IMG/VR virus record: IMGVR_UViG_3300017917_004441 | Span: 36,912-100,911 of that record | Reading direction: 5' to 3' (one strand) | Length of the DNA: 64,000 bases | Source of the DNA: a virus | Part shown: piece after piece, positions 1 to 6,839 of the stretch | Layout: each line of letters opens with the position of its first letter | Position numbering within the stretch: position 1 is the stretch's first letter | Notes under the pieces: generated by a model | What the model was told of the DNA's origin: nothing | Seen by the model: only the letters and a program-made list of their open reading frames with translations | The model's database searches: none | Translations under genes and position numbers: made by a program

Positions 1-1
1 C

Positions 2-484
2 AAGGCTAAATTATCACAAATTCACCCATCAGGATTTTGGGGTAGTTTTGTTTCGTTAGAAAACCAGTATGTTACAAGCACAACTACGGCCTACTCTATG
101 ACAGCAGATACACAAACCTCAGGTAACGGTGTAATTGTTTCTGCGGATACAAGATTTGTAGTTGAATATGCTGGAACTTATAATGTACAGTTCTCGAGTC
201 AAATTGAATCAACAGGTGGTGGTAATGCACAAACTATGGATATTTGGTTGGCAATAAATGGTGACAATGTACCATATAGTAATACCCAAGTTGTTGGTAA
301 TTCAAATAACGGAAGGAGTGTTGCTGCTTGGAATTTTGTAGAACCGATGAATGCTGGTGACTATTTTGAAATAAAATTCAGAGTAAGTGATATACGTTTA
401 GGTTTTGCATACGACGCAGGTCCTTTTATTAACCCACCGAGACCCGACATACCTTCGGTGATTGTCACAGTAACACAGGTCTAA
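2..484 (+). CDS. C1q/TNF-like virion protein, C-terminal part (5' end outside window)
   Basis: The reading frame is open from base 2, so the gene starts before the window; the ATG at 98 is internal. The visible 160 residues have the pattern of a jelly-roll (C1q/TNF-like) phage surface protein: a Phe-Trp-Gly-Ser-Phe start, a strand around AGTYNVQFSSQI, then DIWLAINGDNVP and an AAWNF strand. Such domains commonly end tail-fibre or head-decoration proteins and trimerise. An intrinsic terminator follows, so this is the last gene of its transcript. Family assignment is by pattern; the exact virion location is inference. Confidence 0.6.
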   Translation, partial: KAKLSQIHPSGFWGSFVSLENQYVTSTTTAYSMTADTQTSGNGVIVSADTRFVVEYAGTYNVQFSSQIESTGGGNAQTMDIWLAINGDNVPYSNTQVVGNSNNGRSVAAWNFVEPMNAGDYFEIKFRVSDIRLGFAYDAGPFINPPRPDIPSVIVTVTQV

Positions 485-552
485 ACAAATATTTTGTATC
501 TTGTTTTTTTTCGACTTCAATAAATTTACTAAAATATAGAAAATGTAATTCT

Positions 553-582
553 AACCCTCCACTTTTACAGAGGGTTTTTTAT
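553..582 (+). terminator. Intrinsic terminator after the C1q-like gene
   Basis: AACCCTC (553-559) pairs with GAGGGTT (570-576) and is followed by a T run to 580. It separates the virion gene upstream from the glycosyltransferase operon that starts at 603. Confidence 0.85.
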
Positions 583-602
583 TTTAGTAAAAAACTGTTT
601 TT

Positions 603-1850
603 ATGAAGATATTTGTGCAAATTGCATCTTATAGGGATCCACAACTTATCCCAACAATCAAGAACATGTTGGAAAATGCAAAAAGACCAAAAAATTTGAG
701 AATTGGTATTGCAAGACAATTCCACCCTGAAGATAAATTTGACGATCTATCAGAATTTGAAAATGACAACAGATTCAGAATCTTAAACATTCCATATCAA
801 GAGGCTGAAGGCGTATGTTGGGCAAGAAACTTAGTTCAACAACTTTATCAGGGTGAGGAATATACACTACAGATTGATTCTCACATGAGATTTGCACCCA
901 ATTGGGATGACGAAATGATTAAGATGATCAAACAACTTCAGAAGAAAGGACATGCTAAACCATTGTTGACAGGATACGTATCATCATTTGATCCCGATAA
1001 CGACCCACAGGGTAGAGTTCAGGAACCTTGGAGAATGGTTTTTGATAGATTTATTCCCGAAGGTGCGGTGTTTTTCCTACCTGAAACTATACCTGGTTGG
1101 AGAGATATGAAACAACCTGTACCCGCGAGATTCTATTCAGCTCACTACGCTTTTACATTAGGACAGTTCTCAACAGAAGTTCAACACAATCCTGAATACT
1201 ATTTCCACGGTGAAGAAATTTCTATTTCAGCAAGAGCTTACACATGGGGATATGATTTATTTCACCCACATAAGGTTTTGATTTGGCACGAATACACTAG
1301 AAAAGGTAGAACCAAACAATGGGATGATGATAAAAAGTGGGTTGATAGAAATAACAAATCACACTTGATGAACAGAAAGTTGTTTGGTATGGATGGTTTA
1401 GAACAAGAAGGACATGATGGACTTTATGGATTTGGACCTGAAAGAACTCTACGTGACTATGAAAAGTATGCAGGTCTGTTGTTTGAAAAAAGGGCGGTAC
1501 AACAATATACCTTAGATAAGAACTATCCACCTAACCCTTACAATTACGAGAGCGAAGAAGAATGGAAAAAGAATTTTGCTTCAGTATTCAAACATTGTAT
1601 TGATATCAATTACAGTTCCGTACCTGAAAAGGATTACGAGTTTTGGGTTGTTGCATTCCACGGACCTAACGATGAAACATTGTTCAGAAAGGATGCGGAC
1701 AAGAATGAAATCCAACGTATCATGAACGATCCAGATGGGTATGGTAAAGTTTGGAGAGAATTCCAAACAGAATCTAAACCAACTTATTGGGTTGTATGGC
1801 CATACTCAACATCTAAGGGATGGTGTGAGAGAATTACAGGAAACTTATAA
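603..1850 (+). CDS. GlcNAc-transferase-like glycosyltransferase (GT60/PF11397 type)
   Basis: This 415-residue protein opens with FVQIASYRDPQLIPTI, the signature start of the UDP-GlcNAc transferase family that includes Skp1 hydroxyproline GlcNAc-transferase. A DSH triad at residues 92-94 sits where the family has its metal and nucleotide-sugar binding DxH/DxD. The rest (YFHGEEISISARAYTWGYD, then HPHKVLIWHEY) fits the acceptor side of a GT-A fold. Known relatives modify proteins, so a virion or host protein is a possible acceptor; that is inference. It is the first gene of a tight operon, with 2 bases to the next start. The start is the first ATG after the upstream terminator, with an A/T-rich leader and no Shine-Dalgarno sequence. 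Confidence 0.75.
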   Translation: MKIFVQIASYRDPQLIPTIKNMLENAKRPKNLRIGIARQFHPEDKFDDLSEFENDNRFRILNIPYQEAEGVCWARNLVQQLYQGEEYTLQIDSHMRFAPNWDDEMIKMIKQLQKKGHAKPLLTGYVSSFDPDNDPQGRVQEPWRMVFDRFIPEGAVFFLPETIPGWRDMKQPVPARFYSAHYAFTLGQFSTEVQHNPEYYFHGEEISISARAYTWGYDLFHPHKVLIWHEYTRKGRTKQWDDDKKWVDRNNKSHLMNRKLFGMDGLEQEGHDGLYGFGPERTLRDYEKYAGLLFEKRAVQQYTLDKNYPPNPYNYESEEEWKKNFASVFKHCIDINYSSVPEKDYEFWVVAFHGPNDETLFRKDADKNEIQRIMNDPDGYGKVWREFQTESKPTYWVVWPYSTSKGWCERITGNL

Positions 1851-1852
1851 AA

Positions 1853-2563
1853 ATGGTTACATTTGATGGTAAAAAAATTGCGGACATTGGTTATTTTATC
1901 AATTTGGATGAAAGAACCGATAGACGTGAAAAGTTAGAATCACAACTTACTAAATTTAACATTCAGGGTGTAGAAAGGGTCTCAGCAAATAAAACTACCG
2001 ATTCAGGACCAACAAACTGTAAAAGAAGTCACTTTGACTTGTTACAGAAATTAGTTGATTCAGAACATGAGACCTTATTGGTTTTGGAGGATGATTGTTT
2101 GTTTTTGGATTTTCTATTGGAAGAATCTGATGAAATTTTTGATAACATCAACAAAACTCAATGGGATCTATTTTGGTTGGGTTGTAGAAACAGAAGAACT
2201 CCCTTACTGAAAGAAAATAATTGTTATACGGTTTCTTCAGTTTCCCACGCACAGTCTTATTTGATCAAAAAAGATTTTGCTAAACACATCTTGGAAAGAT
2301 ATCCAATATACCCCCACGATAATCATAACAACGTTCCGATTGATGAATTGTTGACTCTGTGTGTTTATGGATACGATGTTGTTGCCAATCCAAATAGTGT
2401 GAATTTTTACAATTTAGATCAACCTTTGGATGTTCTACCAACACATTACACCGCACTTTGTTATGAGAAGTCTCTAACGACCCAATACTCCTCATATAGT
2501 AATCTTTGGCATTACGAAACCCATTGGGAGGAGTATATAATCAAATCGTTCCCTAAGTGGTAA
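1853..2563 (+). CDS. Glycosyltransferase family 25-like protein
   Basis: This 236-residue protein begins with the GT25 signature: YFINLDERTDRREKLESQL near residue 14, then an SHF motif (cf. SHL) and LLVLEDDCLF, whose EDD supplies the metal-binding acidic residues. GT25 includes bacterial LPS galactosyltransferases and animal collagen galactosyltransferases. It lies 2 bases after the GT60-like gene and 3 bases before the next, so it is co-transcribed. The acceptor cannot be told from sequence: capsule or LPS of the host, virion protein, or modified DNA bases are all possible. Confidence 0.75.
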   Translation: MVTFDGKKIADIGYFINLDERTDRREKLESQLTKFNIQGVERVSANKTTDSGPTNCKRSHFDLLQKLVDSEHETLLVLEDDCLFLDFLLEESDEIFDNINKTQWDLFWLGCRNRRTPLLKENNCYTVSSVSHAQSYLIKKDFAKHILERYPIYPHDNHNNVPIDELLTLCVYGYDVVANPNSVNFYNLDQPLDVLPTHYTALCYEKSLTTQYSSYSNLWHYETHWEEYIIKSFPKW

Positions 2564-2566
2564 AGT

Positions 2567-3304
2567 ATGAAATTAGTTAGTGTTACTTGGTCTTATGGAG
2601 ATGAATCTAATGTGAAGGATACTATCCTTTATAAAAGTTTTATCAAACACAATGATGAGAGTGATTTTGTGAATATTCACTTCAACAGATCAAAATATGC
2701 GGAATTGGAAAGTGAATTTCAATCTAAATTCGGATATCAATATGAGTTTCTATTGTATAGAATCTTTTTATTATCAGATTGGGTAAAATTGATAGATGAT
2801 GATGTTCTGATTTTTTCTGATACCACTGATGTTGTTTGTCTTGGTAAGTTGAGTGACATTGAATTTAATGGCGGTATTGTTTTCTCAGCCGAGAGACATC
2901 AATATCCAAATGACATTTCAAGTTGGGGACCAGTCAATCGTTACCCACAGGAGAATTTGGATAAGTCTAACTTCCTAAATGCGGGTCTTCAGATCTCTGA
3001 AAAAGGTTTATATTTGGAACTTCTAAGGTCTGTCATTGAGAACGTATTTCCTTTGGAATACAAAACATTTGGTGGTGATCAAGGTGTTTATATCTACTAT
3101 CTTATCAATGAAATTTCACCAAAAATTACTTTAGATATAGACCGTAAAGTGTTTGTTAGTACTTATCTAACAAGCCCTGATTGGTATAGAGTAGAGAATG
3201 AGAAATTATTATATAATCCCACAAACTCACACCCACTTTTTGTTCATGATAATGGTTGGAATTATGGAAGTCCTAAAATAATTGAGAGATATAGATTGAT
3301 ATGA
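2567..3304 (+). CDS. PLOD-like glycosyltransferase
   Basis: This 245-residue protein has features of the glycosyltransferase domain of procollagen lysyl hydroxylases and related GT-A enzymes: LIDDDVLIF as the DxD metal site, GIVFSAERHQYP, then FLNAGLQI and GGDQGVYIYYL. It is paralogous in layout to the following gene, which carries the same order of motifs. Its stop overlaps the next start (ATGA), indicating translational coupling. The sugar donor and acceptor are unknown. Confidence 0.6.
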   Translation: MKLVSVTWSYGDESNVKDTILYKSFIKHNDESDFVNIHFNRSKYAELESEFQSKFGYQYEFLLYRIFLLSDWVKLIDDDVLIFSDTTDVVCLGKLSDIEFNGGIVFSAERHQYPNDISSWGPVNRYPQENLDKSNFLNAGLQISEKGLYLELLRSVIENVFPLEYKTFGGDQGVYIYYLINEISPKITLDIDRKVFVSTYLTSPDWYRVENEKLLYNPTNSHPLFVHDNGWNYGSPKIIERYRLI

Positions 3305-4032
3305 AAAATGCTATAATTTCCACCTATTATTGTCTTGGTTGTCAAGAACCCTCAAAGGATGAATGTAGATCACGATTTGCATATGATGTTGATGATAACG
3401 ACTTCTATTTGAACTTCAGTAATGATTTCAATCCGTTTGATTTTTCCAACATATCTAATGTTGGTGTGAGTAAACGGAAGGATCTTGTATTCGGTAAGAT
3501 ATTCCGATTGAAAACTTTTATGGAAGAAAATATCTTGGGTAAGTACGATAATATTCTTCACATAGACTATTCAGATACGAAGTTTGCAAGGAGTAGTACG
3601 GAGTTGTTTGAGGACTTTATCAAGACAGGTAAAGATATTGTTATATCAACCGAAAAAAACTGTTGGCCATATCTTCACGCAGTATCAAACTGGTTTGGCA
3701 CTGAATTACCTCAGAAAGAATTTTTCTATGTAAATTCAGGAGCCGTTATATCCAAGACAGAAAAGTTTTACGAAATAATAAAAGAACTTGAATGGATATG
3801 TTTGAATTCTAACATAGACTTTTGGGACGACCAAGGTGTTTGGCAATATTACAACATAAAAGAAAATAACCTCAGTAAGGACCTCAACTCAGAATATTTC
3901 TTTTCAACCGCTGAGTTGGATGAGACTTACTATAAATTTGAAGACGGAGTTATCACTACAAAGTTCGGTACTCAACCTTACTTGATTCATGATAATTCAA
4001 GTTTTTCACTAAACCTAATAAGAAAAATTTAA
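3301..4032 (+). CDS. PLOD-like glycosyltransferase, second copy
   Basis: This 243-residue protein shares the motif order of its upstream neighbour: LHIDYSDTKF in place of the DxD segment, IVISTEKNCWPY, FFYVNSGAVIS and FWDDQGVWQYY. The PLOD-like pattern (acidic metal site, aromatic-rich middle, asparagine/glycine 'NSG' loop, DDQ) is clear. The pair probably arose by duplication and divergence. It overlaps the preceding gene by 4 bases and is followed after 1 base by the methyltransferase-like gene. Confidence 0.6.
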   Translation: MKNAIISTYYCLGCQEPSKDECRSRFAYDVDDNDFYLNFSNDFNPFDFSNISNVGVSKRKDLVFGKIFRLKTFMEENILGKYDNILHIDYSDTKFARSSTELFEDFIKTGKDIVISTEKNCWPYLHAVSNWFGTELPQKEFFYVNSGAVISKTEKFYEIIKELEWICLNSNIDFWDDQGVWQYYNIKENNLSKDLNSEYFFSTAELDETYYKFEDGVITTKFGTQPYLIHDNSSFSLNLIRKI

Positions 4033-4033
4033 G

Positions 4034-4642
4034 ATGAGTGTTTCGGGACATTTTGTTTATAAGGGATTGACTATCATGCAACATCCCAACGTAGAGAAAG
4101 CTTTTGAGGAGCTTTTGATTGATCTAAAACCAACAAAAGTGTTGGAAATCGGTACTTCATCAGGAGGACTTACCCTGATGATTAGAGACATTTTGGATAG
4201 AGTTGGTCTATCAGAAACTCGTTTGGTTACCTATGACGTGTATGAACCACAATATCTGAGATATCATGTAAATGATGGTGCAAATATTGAAATCAAAGTA
4301 GAAAACGTATTCAATCACCAATATTCTGACTTGGAGAACGGTCAAGAAATAATTGATTTCATTACTTCAGAGGGAACAACTTTGGTTTTGTGTGATGGTG
4401 GAAGTAAGAAAAACGAATTCAGAATCTTGTCCAACTTCTTGAAAGTCGGTGATGTAATTATGGCTCACGACTATTCTCCTAACGAACCATATTTTAGAGA
4501 GTTTGTTCATGACACTATTTGGAGTTGGTTGGAAATCCAAGACAGTGATATTGAAGCACCCTGTCAACTCAATAATTTGGAAGGATACTTTGAAGAAACG
4601 TTTAAGAATGTCGTATGGGCATGTAGAAAAAAAATGAAATAA
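4034..4642 (+). CDS. Class I methyltransferase-like protein (cephalosporin hydroxylase-like)
   Basis: This 202-residue protein has a Rossmann methyltransferase core: VLEIGTSSGGLTLMI (SAM-binding motif I, about residues 36-50), an acidic end of strand two near LVTYDVYEP, and LVLCDGGSKKNEF followed by VIMAHDYS. This pattern matches the CmcI/RhaM-like group often encoded beside glycosyltransferases, where members methylate sugars. It sits inside the glycosyltransferase operon, so capping or decorating the glycan is a reasonable role (inference). Confidence 0.65.
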   Translation: MSVSGHFVYKGLTIMQHPNVEKAFEELLIDLKPTKVLEIGTSSGGLTLMIRDILDRVGLSETRLVTYDVYEPQYLRYHVNDGANIEIKVENVFNHQYSDLENGQEIIDFITSEGTTLVLCDGGSKKNEFRILSNFLKVGDVIMAHDYSPNEPYFREFVHDTIWSWLEIQDSDIEAPCQLNNLEGYFEETFKNVVWACRKKMK

Positions 4643-4643
4643 A

Positions 4644-6314
4644 ATGAAAGTTACTTTTGTTACAGGTCTTTGGAATATAAAACGTGATACCTTAGGTGAA
4701 GGTTGGTCAAGGTCATTTGAACATTATTTACAGAAGTTTGAACAACTGTTACAGGCGGATGTGAACTTAATAATTTTCGGTGAAAGTGATTTAGAAGAAT
4801 TCGTTTGGAATCGTCGCAGCCGAGAGAACACTCAATTTATCGTAAGAGATCAAAGTTGGTTCAAATCGGAGTTTTATGACAAGATTCAATCCATAAGGAC
4901 TAACCCTGATTGGTACGGACAAGTAGGATGGTTATCCGAATCAACACAAGCAAAACTTGAGATGTATAATCCTTTGGTGATGTCCAAAGTGTACTTACTA
5001 CATGATGCGAAGTTGATGGATCAATTCAATTCTGACTATATGTTTTGGATTGATGCTGGTCTAACTAACACGGTACACCCAGGTTATTTCACTCACGATA
5101 AAGTGCAGGAAAAATTACCAAAGTATTTTGAAAAATTATCTTTCATTTGTTTTCCTTATGAAGCCAACACTGAGATACACGGATTCAACTTTGCCAAAAT
5201 AAATCAACTTGCCGGGTCAAAAGTGGATATGGTGGCTCGTGGTGGGTTTTTCGGAGGTCCAAAACACGCAATATCAGATCTCAACAGTCTCTATTACAAC
5301 CTTATGAGTTCTACTTTGAACTCAAATTTGATGGGAACCGAGGAATCTTTGTTTACGATCCTGTGTTACAAACACCCTGATCTAATCAATTATTTTGAAA
5401 TTGAATATAATGGTTTGGTCGGTAAGTTTTTTGAAGATTTGAAAAACGAGACCTTGGTGAAAAAATCAAAAGCGCCCGTACAACCCAAAAATACAAATTT
5501 GGATACCAATAACACGGCATTGTATGTAATAACCTTCAATAGTCCAAAACAATTTGAAACATTGATCACTTCAATGTTGGAGTATGATGATGATTTTATC
5601 AACAAACCAAAGAAATTTTTGCTGGATAATTCATCAGATCTCTCAACTACTGAAAAATATAAAGAACTTTGTGATCAACATGGGTTTGAACATATCAAAA
5701 AGGATAATTTGGGAATTTGTGGAGGTAGACAATGGATTGCCGAACATGCTGATGAAAATAACTTTGATTTTTATTGGTTCTTTGAAGATGATATGTTCTT
5801 TTACCCTAAAGAAGGTTCTGTATGTAAAAACGGATTCAATAGATATGTGAAGGGATTATATAAAATTTCTATAGAAATTGCCAAGAATAATAACTTTGAT
5901 TTCTTGAAGTTGAATTATACCGAATTCTTTGGTGATAACGGTACACAATGGTCTTGGTACAACGTTCCACAATCATTCAGGGAAACAAGATGGCCCGAAA
6001 AGAGTCAATTACCTGTACACGGACAAGATCCAAATGCTCCGAGAACTCTGTTCAAGAACATCAGAAGTTATAAAGGTGTACCATTTATAAGTGGTGAAAT
6101 TTATTACTGTAACTGGCCTCAGGTGGTCACCAAAGAGGGAAATGTAAAAATGTTTCTTACTGAGAAGTGGGCGCATCCATTTGAACAGACTTGGATGAGT
6201 TACATGTATCAAGAAACAGTTGCGGGTAACTTGAACCCTGGTATGTTACTTATGACACCAACAGAACACGATAGATTTGAATTTTATGATGGTAAATTGA
6301 GAAAAGAATCCTAA
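4644..6314 (+). CDS. Two-domain protein: HtrL/YibB-like N-terminus, GT2-like C-terminus
   Basis: Residues 1 to about 270 resemble the HtrL/YibB family: VTFVTGLWNIKRD at the start, a FWIDAGLTN segment, and a MVARGGFFGGP stretch. From about residue 288 a second domain starts with ALYVITFNSPKQFETLI, continues with LGICGGRQWIAEHA, and has the acidic metal-site motif FFEDDMFF, as in GT-A family 2 enzymes. It therefore looks like a fusion of two glycosyltransferase-type modules in a single 556-residue protein. It is the last gene of the 603-6314 operon, which has no gap larger than 3 bases. The specificity of either half is unknown. Confidence 0.6.
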   Translation: MKVTFVTGLWNIKRDTLGEGWSRSFEHYLQKFEQLLQADVNLIIFGESDLEEFVWNRRSRENTQFIVRDQSWFKSEFYDKIQSIRTNPDWYGQVGWLSESTQAKLEMYNPLVMSKVYLLHDAKLMDQFNSDYMFWIDAGLTNTVHPGYFTHDKVQEKLPKYFEKLSFICFPYEANTEIHGFNFAKINQLAGSKVDMVARGGFFGGPKHAISDLNSLYYNLMSSTLNSNLMGTEESLFTILCYKHPDLINYFEIEYNGLVGKFFEDLKNETLVKKSKAPVQPKNTNLDTNNTALYVITFNSPKQFETLITSMLEYDDDFINKPKKFLLDNSSDLSTTEKYKELCDQHGFEHIKKDNLGICGGRQWIAEHADENNFDFYWFFEDDMFFYPKEGSVCKNGFNRYVKGLYKISIEIAKNNNFDFLKLNYTEFFGDNGTQWSWYNVPQSFRETRWPEKSQLPVHGQDPNAPRTLFKNIRSYKGVPFISGEIYYCNWPQVVTKEGNVKMFLTEKWAHPFEQTWMSYMYQETVAGNLNPGMLLMTPTEHDRFEFYDGKLRKES

Positions 6315-6318
6315 CGGG

Positions 6319-6326
6319 TATTTATA
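6319..6326 (+). promoter_or_regulatory. TATTTATA element upstream of the 6341 gene
   Basis: TATTTATA preceded by GGG and followed by ATAA. It ends 14 bases before the ATG at 6341 and is one of fourteen similar sites. Confidence 0.6.
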
Positions 6327-6340
6327 ATAAAATACTATCT

Positions 6341-6742
6341 ATGGATTTTTTCATCAAAAAAAATGCGACCTTACCTCTACTGAAGATGCAAGTAGTGCAA
6401 GACGGTAGAAGTGAGTATCAATCATTTATGGAATCGTTGGCAGATGCTACAATTTCATTCACTATGATAAATGAGGCGACAGGTATCCCCAAGATCGTTT
6501 CTAAACCCGCATACATTGTTGAACTCATCGGACTTGATCCAAATGCTTTACCCGAATATTACGTATATTACAGATTCACCAAAAGAGATACCAACACGGT
6601 TGGTAGGTATGTTGGTCAATTTTTGATCAAATACAATCAAGCATTGTTGGGTGGTCCACAAGGGGATTTGATAGTACCCCTAAGGGATGAACTTTTCATC
6701 AATATCCAAGAAAGTTTCATATCTGATTCACCCTGTTGTTGA
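6341..6742 (+). CDS. Conserved phage protein of unknown function, probably virion-associated
   Basis: This 133-residue protein starts MDFFIKKNATLPLLKMQVVQDGR and has alternating hydrophobic strands with no catalytic motif, signal peptide or membrane helix. The middle, about residues 33-100, reads like an immunoglobulin-type beta sandwich (ATISFTMINEATGIPKIV, then YYVYYRFTKRDTNTVGRYVGQF), as in phage baseplate or receptor-binding N-terminal domains. It ends in a Cys-Cys pair. The TATTTATA element shared with tail genes supports late expression. The function is not established. Confidence 0.5.
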   Translation: MDFFIKKNATLPLLKMQVVQDGRSEYQSFMESLADATISFTMINEATGIPKIVSKPAYIVELIGLDPNALPEYYVYYRFTKRDTNTVGRYVGQFLIKYNQALLGGPQGDLIVPLRDELFINIQESFISDSPCC

Positions 6743-6763
6743 CGGGACTATCCCAAACTTGTA

Positions 6764-6771
6764 TATTTATA
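6764..6771 (+). promoter_or_regulatory. TATTTATA element upstream of DNA polymerase
   Basis: TATTTATA in the sense of the polymerase gene, 68 bases before its ATG. This leaves one of the longest leaders in the window. Confidence 0.5.
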
Positions 6772-6790
6772 GTTGAATGAGGAAGACTAA

Positions 6791-6807
6791 TTCCACACTA
6801 CGTGGAA
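6791..6807 (+). promoter_or_regulatory. Hairpin in the DNA polymerase leader, possible translational operator
   Basis: TTCCAC (6791-6796), loop ACTAC, GTGGAA (6802-6807): a perfect 6-bp stem 32 bases before the polymerase ATG. It has no T tract, so it is not a terminator. In T4 and RB69 the polymerase represses its own mRNA by binding a leader hairpin; a like role here is inference. Confidence 0.4.
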
Positions 6808-6839
6808 GAGAATGTGTCACTCGGTAAATTATACATACA

